Shown here in pieces: positions 1 through 7,111 of a stretch of DNA of 64,000 nucleotides. The notes under the pieces are model-generated. The model did not search any database, was not told the DNA's origin, and worked only from the letters and a program-made list of their open reading frames with translations. The stretch spans positions 1-64,000 of the forward strand of contig CAKTXR010000004.1 of assembly GCA_934631025.1 (NCBI GenBank). Direction: 5' to 3'. The DNA comes from an uncultured Clostridia bacterium (lineage in GTDB: Bacteria > Bacillota > Clostridia > Christensenellales > Aristaeellaceae). Numbering within the stretch: position 1 is the first letter of the stretch; every line of letters starts with the position of its first letter. A program made the position numbers and the translations under genes.

Positions 1-444
1 GCGCGCGGGGTGCTGGCGCTCTCCGCGGCGGTGCTGGCTCTCTGGCTGGCGCTGGGGCGCGGCGGCGTTGAGGTGCGGGCGGTGCGCGTCGAGCCGGTAC
101 AGGCGATGAGCGATTTCTATACCGACCGTGCTTTGCTGCGCGGGGACGAGCTTGACCGTCTGCGCGAAATCATGGCCGATGAAGGCACGCCGGAGGAGAT
201 TCGGCTGGCGGCGGGGCGGCGCGAGCTGGCGCTGATGGATCGCTTGGAGAAGGAAGCGGCGATCGAGGCGGTGCTCACGGCGCGGGGCTATGCGCCGGTT
301 GTCGTTACGGTGCAGTCGGACTCGGTGAACGTGCTGATTAAGACTGAATCCCTGACGCGGCAGGACGCGGCGGCAATCCTCGATCTGGTCATGCGCGAGA
401 CCGGCGTGACCGGCGGAAATGTGAAAATCATCCCTGTTAATTGA
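1..444 (+). CDS. spoIIIAH: SpoIIIAH-like stage III sporulation protein (5' end outside the window)
   Basis: The reading frame is open to the first base, so the true start lies upstream; a GTG at 10 is the first candidate inside the window. The visible protein has one hydrophobic N-terminal segment (about residues 2-17) followed by a charged helical region and a C-terminal ring-building-motif-like domain ending in a short conserved tail (TGGNVKIIPVN). In the family this is the mother-cell protein that meets SpoIIQ to form the channel between mother cell and forespore. It is normally the last gene of spoIIIA, which fits its place just before asp23. Identification rests on overall pattern and context; the rest of the spoIIIA operon should lie to the left. 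Confidence 0.8.
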   Translation, partial: ARGVLALSAAVLALWLALGRGGVEVRAVRVEPVQAMSDFYTDRALLRGDELDRLREIMADEGTPEEIRLAAGRRELALMDRLEKEAAIEAVLTARGYAPVVVTVQSDSVNVLIKTESLTRQDAAAILDLVMRETGVTGGNVKIIPVN

Positions 445-462
445 TAATTAATGACAAGGGGT

Positions 463-491
463 TTGCTTTGAAGCGGCTTTTCTGATATAAT
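463..491 (+). promoter_or_regulatory. SigA-type promoter for the asp23 operon
   Basis: TTGCTT and TATAAT are separated by 17 bases, about 30 bases upstream of the asp23 start. It would let the envelope-stress and housekeeping genes be transcribed independently of the sporulation operon upstream. Confidence 0.6.
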
Positions 492-520
492 GGATGATAT
501 TACAAGGAGGTGCGATTCAT

Positions 521-1213
521 ATGAACGAGAATCTGCCGACCAACGTCCAGCTGGACGCAAACGGAAACGGTTCCGTCGTCTTTGCGACGGATGTCATTGC
601 CACCATCGCCGGTCTGGCGGCGACTGAAGTCGAGGGCGTGGCCAGCATGGCCGGAACCGCCGGCGGCAGCAGCCTGGCCGATATTTTTACCCGCAAAAAT
701 CAAAGCTCCAAGTCGCTCACAAAGGGCGTGCGCGTCGATCTGGGCGAGAACAATGCCGTCACGATCCATCTGACGATCGTCGTGGATTACGGCTCCCCCA
801 TCCCCGAGGTGGCGGGCAACATTCAGGAGAACGTCAAGAAGGCCATCGAGACCATGAGCGGCCTGACGGTCAGCAGCGTGGACGTACACGTTCAGGGCGT
901 GAGCTTTGAACGCGAGCAGCGCTCCGCCGCCGAAATCGAGCAGAAGCAGCGCCTGATGCTCCAGAAGGAGCAGGAGGAGGCCAAGGCGGAGGAAGCCAGG
1001 GCCGAAGCGCCCAAGCCCGAAGCCCCCAGGGCCGAGCCGGAAGCCCCGAAGGCCGAGGAAACCGCGCCCGCCGAGGAAGAGGACGACGAGGGCGAATACG
1101 AGCTGGATCTGGGCGACGAGCCGGAGGACGACGAAGCCGGCGCGGACAAGCCGGAGGACAGCGGCGACGCGGAGCAGGCCGCCCCTGAGACGGCCGACGA
1201 GGCGGTGAAGTGA
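521..1213 (+). CDS. Asp23/Gls24 family envelope stress response protein
   Basis: The first ~130 residues form an Asp23/Gls24 domain with the usual pattern of an N-terminal strand (GSVVFATDVIATIAGLAATEVEGV) and a central VDYGSPIPEVAGNIQ segment. Residues ~131-230 are a very acidic Ala/Glu/Pro tail with repeated KAEEA/EAPK-type motifs, which makes the protein (230 residues) much longer than typical family members. Asp23 proteins are abundant cytosolic proteins tethered to the membrane by AmaP and linked to envelope stress. The ATG at 521 is chosen because AAGGAGG precedes it; an upstream ATG at 494 lies before that site. The downstream gene follows after 1 base and encodes the likely membrane anchor. 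Confidence 0.9.
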   Translation: MNENLPTNVQLDANGNGSVVFATDVIATIAGLAATEVEGVASMAGTAGGSSLADIFTRKNQSSKSLTKGVRVDLGENNAVTIHLTIVVDYGSPIPEVAGNIQENVKKAIETMSGLTVSSVDVHVQGVSFEREQRSAAEIEQKQRLMLQKEQEEAKAEEARAEAPKPEAPRAEPEAPKAEETAPAEEEDDEGEYELDLGDEPEDDEAGADKPEDSGDAEQAAPETADEAVK

Positions 1214-1214
1214 T

Positions 1215-1796
1215 ATGACGCCGAAAAAGGGCGATCGCGCCGCGACGCTGGCGCTGTCCATCGTAACGCTCATGCTGCTGCTGTTCGCGGGGATGTGTAC
1301 GCTGGTGCCGTCCTTTGCGAGCTTTGCGGGCGAGAGATACGCGCTGCTTCTGCACGGAAACATCGTGCTGCGCATACTGCTCACGCTGGTTGTGCTGGCG
1401 CTGATGGTGACCGTGTGCGTGCGGCTGTGGATGAAGCTGTTCATGAAGCCGGAGCGCGGCCTTGAAACGCTGGCCCTCAAGAGCGGGGACGGCGGCGAGG
1501 TGCGCGTGTCGCTGACGGCGCTCGAGAGCATGGCGCGCCGCGCGCTGGGCGAAATCGACGGCGTGCGCGAGATTGCCGTCATGATCGACGGCAATGAGGA
1601 CGCGCTGAACGTGAAGATCGACCTCAAGGTGACCACCGGCGCGCACATTCCCGATGTGACGCGCAGTATGCAGCAGACCGTTCGCGACGCGCTGGGCAGC
1701 TTTACCGGCGCGGCCATCGGCGAGGTGTCGGTGATGGTTTCCGACATCGTGCCGGAGACGGACGGCGCGCAGACCGGAAAGCCGGGCAAAAACTGA
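1215..1796 (+). CDS. amaP: AmaP-like alkaline shock response membrane anchor protein
   Basis: This 193-residue protein has two N-terminal membrane segments (about residues 12-32 and 48-70) followed by a cytoplasmic domain related to Asp23 (VRVSLTALESMARRALGEI, and the AHIPDVTRSMQQTVRDAL helix). AmaP anchors Asp23 to the inner face of the membrane. Its position one base after the asp23 stop supports a joint role and translational coupling. In other Clostridia the same pair precedes nusB, as here. Confidence 0.82.
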   Translation: MTPKKGDRAATLALSIVTLMLLLFAGMCTLVPSFASFAGERYALLLHGNIVLRILLTLVVLALMVTVCVRLWMKLFMKPERGLETLALKSGDGGEVRVSLTALESMARRALGEIDGVREIAVMIDGNEDALNVKIDLKVTTGAHIPDVTRSMQQTVRDALGSFTGAAIGEVSVMVSDIVPETDGAQTGKPGKN

Positions 1797-1911
1797 CGAA
1801 AATGCGCTTCAGCCGGCGTGGTTTTGCGACCGCGTCGGCGTTATGTTGTTCTTTGAAAAACAGGACGGGCGAGCCGCGAGACGGCATGGGTGCCCGGGGA
1901 GGAGAAACGCG

Positions 1912-2307
1912 ATGGACAGAACAGGAGCCCGCGCGGCGGCCATGAAGCTGATTTACGAATGGGAAATGGGCGGCGACGGCGGCGAGGAGACGCGGCAGGA
2001 TCTGCTCGAGATCAGGCCGGACGAGAAGGAACGCGACTACATGGAGCAGCTGGTCGCAGGCGTTCAGGAGCACGCGGCCGACATCGACGCCGAGGTGTCG
2101 AAATACGCTGTGGGCTGGAAAATCGAGCGCATCAGTCGCGTGGATCTTGCCATCATGCGCCTGGCGCTTTATGAGATCAAATACGCCTCCCAGCCGGCGG
2201 GCGTGGCGGTCAACGAGGCGCTGGAGCTGGCGAAGGCCTATTCGACCCCAGAGGCCGTGCCGTTCGTCAACGGCGTGCTGGGCAGCTTTGTCAGGAGCCG
2301 GACATGA
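1912..2307 (+). CDS. nusB: Transcription antitermination factor NusB
   Basis: A 131-residue, mostly helical protein matching NusB in length and in its conserved C-terminal half (RVDLAIMRLALYEI, then GVAVNEALELAKAYSTPEAVPFVNGVLG). NusB with S10 (NusE) binds boxA RNA and promotes antitermination in rRNA operons. The ATG at 1912 is preceded by GGGGAGGAG at good spacing; a longer frame opening at 1843 has no such site. The stop overlaps the next start by 4 bases (ATGA), suggesting coupling. A spacer of ~115 bases separates it from amaP. Confidence 0.93.
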   Translation: MDRTGARAAAMKLIYEWEMGGDGGEETRQDLLEIRPDEKERDYMEQLVAGVQEHAADIDAEVSKYAVGWKIERISRVDLAIMRLALYEIKYASQPAGVAVNEALELAKAYSTPEAVPFVNGVLGSFVRSRT

Positions 2308-3242
2308 ACGCCGTGCTGGGCATAGACACCAGCTGCTATACGACCTCCGCGGCGCTGGCGGCGGACGGGCGCATAGTGGGGCAGAAGCGGCAGCTTTTGA
2401 CCGTCGGGCAGGGCGAGCGCGGGCTGATGCAGTCCGAGGGCGTGTTCCAGCACGTCAATCGTCTGCCCGCGCTGATTGAAGCGCTGCTGGCCGAAGCGGG
2501 GGACGTTCGGATCGAAGCGGTGTGCGCGAGCACGCGGCCGCGGCCCGTGGACGGCTCCTATATGCCGGTGTTCACCGTAGGGACGAGCTATGCCCGCGCT
2601 CTGGCGGCGGCGCTTCATGCGCCCTTTCTCGAGACGAGTCATCAGGAGGGGCATATCCGCGCCGCGCTGGTCGACACCGGACTGAAGCCGGACGGCCGCT
2701 TCCTGGCGCTGCACCTCTCCGGCGGCACGACCGAGGTTGTGACCGTGGACGCGGGCGCGATCGCGCTGGCGGGCGGCTCGAACGATCTGCACGCCGGTCA
2801 GTTCATCGACCGCGTGGGCGTGCGGCTGGGGCTGGCGTTTCCGGCGGGGCCGGCGCTCGAGACGATGGCGCGGCGAGGAAACGCCGAGGCGCGGCTGCCC
2901 ATCTGGGTGCGCGGCGGCGTGTGCAGCTTCTCCGGCAGCGAATCGGCGGCGCAGCGGATGATCGACGCGGGCGCGCTGAGCGCGGACGACATGGCGGCCG
3001 AGGTGTTCTCCTGCGTGGCGCGCACCGTGGCCAAGATGATCGTGAACGCGGCGCACGAGCAGGCGATTCATTCTGTGCTGCTGGCCGGCGGCGTGGCTTC
3101 CTCGACGCTTTTGCGCGAGCTGGTTGAAAAGCGCGTCAAAAAGCAGGACGCGCGCGTGCATCTTCACTGGGGGCGGCCTGAGCTGTCGGGCGATAACGCC
3201 TGCGGCCCGGCGCTGATCGGCTGGGAGAAAATTCACCAATAA
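2304..3242 (+). CDS. TsaD/Kae1-like protein (annotated in Clostridia as O-sialoglycoprotein endopeptidase)
   Basis: A 312-residue ASKHA-fold protein: N-terminal LGIDTSCYTTS phosphate-binding motif, a metal-type HQEGH motif (His113, His117), the SGGTTEV loop, and a C-terminal LAGGVASSTLLR / GDNACGPALIG pair. These are TsaD family signatures (TsaD makes N6-threonylcarbamoyl adenosine in tRNA). The usual SGGHT is SGGTT here, and the genomic spot between nusB and folD/xseA is that of a clostridial paralogue, not of the tsaB-tsaE-tsaD operon. A second, canonical TsaD is therefore expected elsewhere in the genome. Its own role is not established. Confidence 0.75.
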   Translation: MNAVLGIDTSCYTTSAALAADGRIVGQKRQLLTVGQGERGLMQSEGVFQHVNRLPALIEALLAEAGDVRIEAVCASTRPRPVDGSYMPVFTVGTSYARALAAALHAPFLETSHQEGHIRAALVDTGLKPDGRFLALHLSGGTTEVVTVDAGAIALAGGSNDLHAGQFIDRVGVRLGLAFPAGPALETMARRGNAEARLPIWVRGGVCSFSGSESAAQRMIDAGALSADDMAAEVFSCVARTVAKMIVNAAHEQAIHSVLLAGGVASSTLLRELVEKRVKKQDARVHLHWGRPELSGDNACGPALIGWEKIHQ

Positions 3243-3289
3243 CGCCTGATTATCACGAATACACGACGACCCCGAGGGAGGAAACAACC

Positions 3290-4138
3290 ATGGCACAGTT
3301 GATCGACGGAAAGGCCATCGCCGCACTGATTCGCGCCGAACAGGCGACGCGGGCGGCCCAGCTGAAGGAACAGGGAATCGAGCCGGCGCTGGCGGTGATT
3401 CTGGTGGGCGAGGATCCCGCCTCGAAGGTTTATGTGCGCAACAAGGCGCGCGCCTGCAGGGAATGCGGCATACGCTCCGAGGTCATACGCATGAGCGCGG
3501 AGACCACGCAGGCCGAGCTGATGGCCGAGATCGAGCGCGTCAACAGCGATCCCGCGCTGCACGGACTGCTGATCCAGCTGCCCCTGCCCGCGCATCTGGA
3601 CGAGGCGGCGGCGCTGGCGGCGGTCGACTGGCGCAAGGATGTGGACGGCTTCCACAAGATGAACGCCGGCGCGCTGCTCGAGGGCGAGGAGGGCGTGCGT
3701 CCCTGTACGCCGGCGGGCTGCATGGAACTGCTACGCAGGAGCAATGTGCCGCTGACCGGCGCAAACGCCGTGGTGGTGGGGCGCAGCAACATCGTGGGCA
3801 AGCCCATGGCGCTGATGCTGCTCGAGGCCAACTGCACCGTGACGATCTGCCATTCCCGCACGAAGAACCTCCCAGATATCGTGAAAAACGCCGACATCGT
3901 GGTCGCCGCGGTCGGCAGGGCAAATTTCATCACCGGCGATATGATTAAGCCGGGCGCGGCTGTGATCGACGTGGGCATCAACCGGCGCGAGGACGGCACG
4001 CTGTGCGGCGACGTGGATTTCGACGCGGCGCAGGAGAAGGCCGGCTGGATTACGCCCGTGCCCGGCGGCGTCGGCCCGATGACCATCGCCATGCTGATGA
4101 AGAACACGCTGGACGCGGCCGAAAAGCATGGACGCTGA
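3290..4138 (+). CDS. folD: Bifunctional methylenetetrahydrofolate dehydrogenase/cyclohydrolase FolD
   Basis: A 282-residue protein of typical length. It interconverts 5,10-methylene-, methenyl- and 10-formyl-tetrahydrofolate in the cytoplasm. Visible signatures include YVRNKARACRECGI with the catalytic Lys, DVDGFH, PCTPAG, the NADP-binding VVGRSNIVGKPMALML and the C-terminal PVPGGVGPMTIAML. GGGAGG precedes the ATG at 3290. The stop overlaps the xseA start by 11 bases. The folD-xseA-xseB-ispA order is common in Firmicutes. Confidence 0.97.
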   Translation: MAQLIDGKAIAALIRAEQATRAAQLKEQGIEPALAVILVGEDPASKVYVRNKARACRECGIRSEVIRMSAETTQAELMAEIERVNSDPALHGLLIQLPLPAHLDEAAALAAVDWRKDVDGFHKMNAGALLEGEEGVRPCTPAGCMELLRRSNVPLTGANAVVVGRSNIVGKPMALMLLEANCTVTICHSRTKNLPDIVKNADIVVAAVGRANFITGDMIKPGAAVIDVGINRREDGTLCGDVDFDAAQEKAGWITPVPGGVGPMTIAMLMKNTLDAAEKHGR

Positions 4139-5348
4139 CTGGACGCTGAGCGTTTCTCAGCTCAATGAATACGTCCGGCGGCTGCTGGCCGGCGACCCCA
4201 TGCTGCGCTCATTGCGCGTTGAGGGCGAGATTTCCGGCTTTAAGCGCTATACCAGCGGGCATCTCTACTTCACGCTCAAGGACGAGACGGCCAGCGTGTC
4301 GTGCGTGATGTTCCGCACGGCGGCGGAATCGCTCGATTTCAGGCCGCAGGACGGGCAACGCGTGACGATCAGCGGCAGCGCGTCGCTCTATCCCCAGCGC
4401 GGGCAGTATCAGCTCTATGTGGAGCGGATGCAGCGCGAGGGCGTGGGCGAATTGTATATGCGCTTTGAAGCGCTCAAGCGCCGGCTGACTGCCGAGGGGC
4501 TGTTCGATCAGGCCATTAAAAAGGAAATTCCCGCCTATCCGCGCGTGATCGGCGTGGCCACATCGCCCACCGGCGCGGTGCTGCGCGACATCGTGCGCGT
4601 GGCCCGGCGGCGCGATCCCAACATATCGATCCTGCTCGCGCCGACCTCGGTGCAGGGCGCGGGCGCGGCGGCCGAGATCGTTCAGGCCATAGAGCTGCTC
4701 AACCGACAGGGCGAGGCCGATGTGATACTCTGCGGACGCGGCGGCGGCTCGATCGAGGATCTCTGGCCGTTCAACGAGGAGATCGTCGCGCGGGCGATTC
4801 GCGCATCGAAGATTCCTGTGATCTCCTGCGTGGGACATGAGACCGACTTTACAATCGCCGATTTTGCCGCCGATCTGCGCGCGCCCACGCCCTCGGCCGC
4901 GGCTGAACTGGCCGTGCCGGAAGCGGCGGCGCTTCGGGCGGAGATCGACGGCCTGCTGGAGGGCGGCGCGGCGGCGCTCAAGCACAGGCTGACGCTCGAA
5001 CGGGCGCATCTGGCGCGATTGAGTGCCTCGGCGGCGCTGAGTATGCCCTCAAGGCTGCTGATCGAGCGGCGGGAGACGGCGCTTGACAACCTGACCGGCC
5101 GCATGACGCGCGCGGTGCAGGCGCTGCCGCAGACGAAGCGCGCGCGGCTGGATGTGCTCATGCGGGCGCTGGGGGCGGTCAATCCGAACGCCGTGCTGGA
5201 ACGCGGCTATGCCGTCGTGCGTCAAAACGGACGGGCGGTGACCGACGCGGCGGCGCTTCGGGCGGGCGATCTGATCGACGTGACGCTGAAGAACGGCACG
5301 CTCGGCGCGCGCGTGACGGAAACGGCTGAAGAGACGCGCGGCGACTGA
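4128..5348 (+). CDS. xseA: Exodeoxyribonuclease VII large subunit
   Basis: A 406-residue protein with an N-terminal OB fold (residues ~5-100, starting with LSVSQLNEYV) and a catalytic domain carrying RGGGSIEDLWPFNEE and GHETDFTIADFAADLRAPTPSAAAE. The coiled-coil region and C-terminal VLERGYAVV segment are also present. With XseB it degrades single-stranded DNA from both ends and contributes to recombination and repair. It overlaps the end of folD and is followed 20 bases later by xseB. Confidence 0.97.
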   Translation: MDADWTLSVSQLNEYVRRLLAGDPMLRSLRVEGEISGFKRYTSGHLYFTLKDETASVSCVMFRTAAESLDFRPQDGQRVTISGSASLYPQRGQYQLYVERMQREGVGELYMRFEALKRRLTAEGLFDQAIKKEIPAYPRVIGVATSPTGAVLRDIVRVARRRDPNISILLAPTSVQGAGAAAEIVQAIELLNRQGEADVILCGRGGGSIEDLWPFNEEIVARAIRASKIPVISCVGHETDFTIADFAADLRAPTPSAAAELAVPEAAALRAEIDGLLEGGAAALKHRLTLERAHLARLSASAALSMPSRLLIERRETALDNLTGRMTRAVQALPQTKRARLDVLMRALGAVNPNAVLERGYAVVRQNGRAVTDAAALRAGDLIDVTLKNGTLGARVTETAEETRGD

Positions 5349-5368
5349 CGCTGAAAGGGAAAAAAGCA

Positions 5369-5596
5369 ATGGCAAAGGCATTTTCGTTTGAAGAGGGCAT
5401 GGCCGAGCTGGAAGAGCTGGTGGCCGCGCTCGAAAAGGGAGAAATGACGCTGGACGAATCGTTCAAGGCCTATGAAAAGGGCGTGAAGCTGGCTTCAAAG
5501 CTGAAGGACACGCTCGATCAGGGCGAAAAGCGCATACAGATGCTGACCGAAAGCCTGACCAAAACCGACATTACGGACGAGGTGACGACGCAATGA
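5369..5596 (+). CDS. xseB: Exodeoxyribonuclease VII small subunit
   Basis: This 75-residue protein has the family pattern FEEGMAELEELVAALEKGEMTLDESFKAYEKGV, a helical hairpin that binds many copies around XseA. Length and position directly after xseA are typical. The stop codon overlaps the ispA start by 4 bases. Confidence 0.96.
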   Translation: MAKAFSFEEGMAELEELVAALEKGEMTLDESFKAYEKGVKLASKLKDTLDQGEKRIQMLTESLTKTDITDEVTTQ

Positions 5597-6501
5597 CTCT
5601 GAAGGATTACGCGGCGCTGATCGACGCAAAGCTCGCCGAGCTGCTGCCCGAGGCGGAAAAGAAAATCCCCGATACCGACGAGATTCCGTGGCTGCTTGAA
5701 AACGCCATGCGCTACAGCGTCATGGCCGGCGGCAAGCGGCTGCGTCCGGCGATGCTGCTGGCCTGCGCCGATATGCTGGGCGTGGAGCGCGAGGAAGCGC
5801 TGCTCGACGCGTGCGCGCTCGAGATGATCCACACCTATTCGCTCATCCACGACGACCTGCCCGGCATGGACAACGACACGCTGCGCCGTGGCCGGCCGAC
5901 CAATCACGTCGTGTTCGGCGAGGGGCAGGCGATATTGGCTGGCGACGGCCTGCTGAGCTACGCCATGGAGCTGATGCTTCAGAACGCCATGACCTATCCC
6001 GAGCACAGCGCGCGCCATATCCTCGCGATGAACGACATAATGGCGGGCGCGGGCGTGGGCGGCATGGTGGGCGGCCAGTGCATGGATCTCTACTGCGAGC
6101 GCGAGCACATCTCGGACGAGCGGCTGCTGGCCTACATTCACGTCAACAAGACCTCCCGTATGCTGACCTCGCCCCTGCGCGCGGCGGCGGCGCTGGCGGG
6201 CTTTGCGCCGGACAGCCCGGAGACGACGGCGCTGACTGTGTACGGCGTGAAGTTCGGCCTGCTCTTTCAGGCGGTGGACGACATACTGGACGTCGTGGGC
6301 GACGAAAAGACGCTGGGCAAGAGCATCGGCAAGGACGCGGAGGAGGGCAAGCTGACCTATGTGACGCTCTACGGCCTTGAGGGCGCGCGCCAGAGAGCCG
6401 ACGCGCTGGCCGCCGAGGCGAAGGAGAGTCTTGCGATATTCGGCGACAAAGCGGCGTTCTTTGTCAAGCTGTTGGACGACATGACCCATCGGGTCGCGTG
6501 A
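5593..6501 (+). CDS. ispA: Polyprenyl (farnesyl/geranylgeranyl) diphosphate synthase
   Basis: A 302-residue all-helical prenyltransferase. The first Asp-rich motif is DDLPGMDND (residues 87-95) followed by TLRRGRPTNH, and the second is QAVDDILDVVGD near residue 225; both bind Mg-diphosphate. GGKRLRP near residue 46 binds isopentenyl diphosphate. The enzyme condenses IPP with allylic diphosphates to C15 (or C20) products that feed undecaprenyl phosphate and quinone synthesis. Its neighbour dxs supplies the precursors. Chain length cannot be read safely from the sequence. Confidence 0.94.
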   Translation: MTLKDYAALIDAKLAELLPEAEKKIPDTDEIPWLLENAMRYSVMAGGKRLRPAMLLACADMLGVEREEALLDACALEMIHTYSLIHDDLPGMDNDTLRRGRPTNHVVFGEGQAILAGDGLLSYAMELMLQNAMTYPEHSARHILAMNDIMAGAGVGGMVGGQCMDLYCEREHISDERLLAYIHVNKTSRMLTSPLRAAAALAGFAPDSPETTALTVYGVKFGLLFQAVDDILDVVGDEKTLGKSIGKDAEEGKLTYVTLYGLEGARQRADALAAEAKESLAIFGDKAAFFVKLLDDMTHRVA

Positions 6502-6510
6502 GGCGGATAT

Positions 6511-6978
6511 ATGGAACCCATGGAAGGCAATTCGCTGATGCAGCTGCTCAACAACAGGATCTTCTGGGTGTGCGTCATGGCGTGGTTTGTGGCGCAGGCG
6601 GCCAAGGTGGTCCTGACGCTGGCGGTCGAGCACCGGCTGGATTTCAAGCGCTTTTTCGGACTGGGCGGTATGCCCAGCTCCCATTCGGCCGTGGTGACGG
6701 CGCTGGCTGTGGGCGTGGGCATACGCAGCGGCTTTAACAGCACGCTCTTCGCCATCGCCTGCGTGCTGGCCGTCATTACGATGACCGACGCGGCGGGCGT
6801 GCGTCGGGCGGCCGGCAAGCAGGCGGCGATGATCAACAAGATCGTTCAGGACATGATCCAGAACGGCGGCGATCTGCCCAACGAGACGCTCAAGGAGCTG
6901 CTGGGCCACACGCCGCTTCAGGTGCTGGTGGGCGCGCTGTTGGGCGCGGTCATCGCGATATTGATGCTGGGGCTGTAG
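6511..6978 (+). CDS. Divergent PAP2 family membrane protein
   Basis: A 155-residue protein with about four hydrophobic segments. The GGMPSSHSA motif and the DAAGVRRAAGKQA segment are the signatures of the YuiD-like 'divergent PAP2' family, a shortened relative of type 2 phosphatidic acid phosphatases. It probably acts on a lipid or prenyl phosphate, which would fit its place between ispA and dxs, but substrates of this family are not established. The ATG at 6511 has a weak AGGCGG site; ATGs at 6523 and 6538 are possible. A terminator hairpin follows at 7023. Confidence 0.85.
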   Translation: MEPMEGNSLMQLLNNRIFWVCVMAWFVAQAAKVVLTLAVEHRLDFKRFFGLGGMPSSHSAVVTALAVGVGIRSGFNSTLFAIACVLAVITMTDAAGVRRAAGKQAAMINKIVQDMIQNGGDLPNETLKELLGHTPLQVLVGALLGAVIAILMLGL

Positions 6979-7022
6979 CCGGCCCGAAAACGACCGCGCA
7001 TTAAAGAGAAAAAACCATGCTT

Positions 7023-7073
7023 CAAGCCGCAGGACGGCCCCTGAGCGCCGGCTTGCGGCCTTGGTGCGTTTTT
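7023..7073 (+). terminator. Probable Rho-independent terminator between the PAP2 gene and dxs
   Basis: CAAGCCGCA pairs with TGCGGCCTTG (one bulge) with an inner GGC/GCC extension, followed five bases later by TTTTT. It separates the ispA operon from dxs. Confidence 0.55.
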
Positions 7074-7111
7074 GCCCTCTGGAGCGCGGATCGAAACGAA
7101 GGAGTTCATGA

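Noticed and set aside
500..1789. 429-residue minus-strand frame antisense to asp23-amaP
   Set aside because: Low-complexity Gly/Leu/Arg composition produced by the opposite strand of GC-rich, Ala/Glu-rich genes; no start signal.
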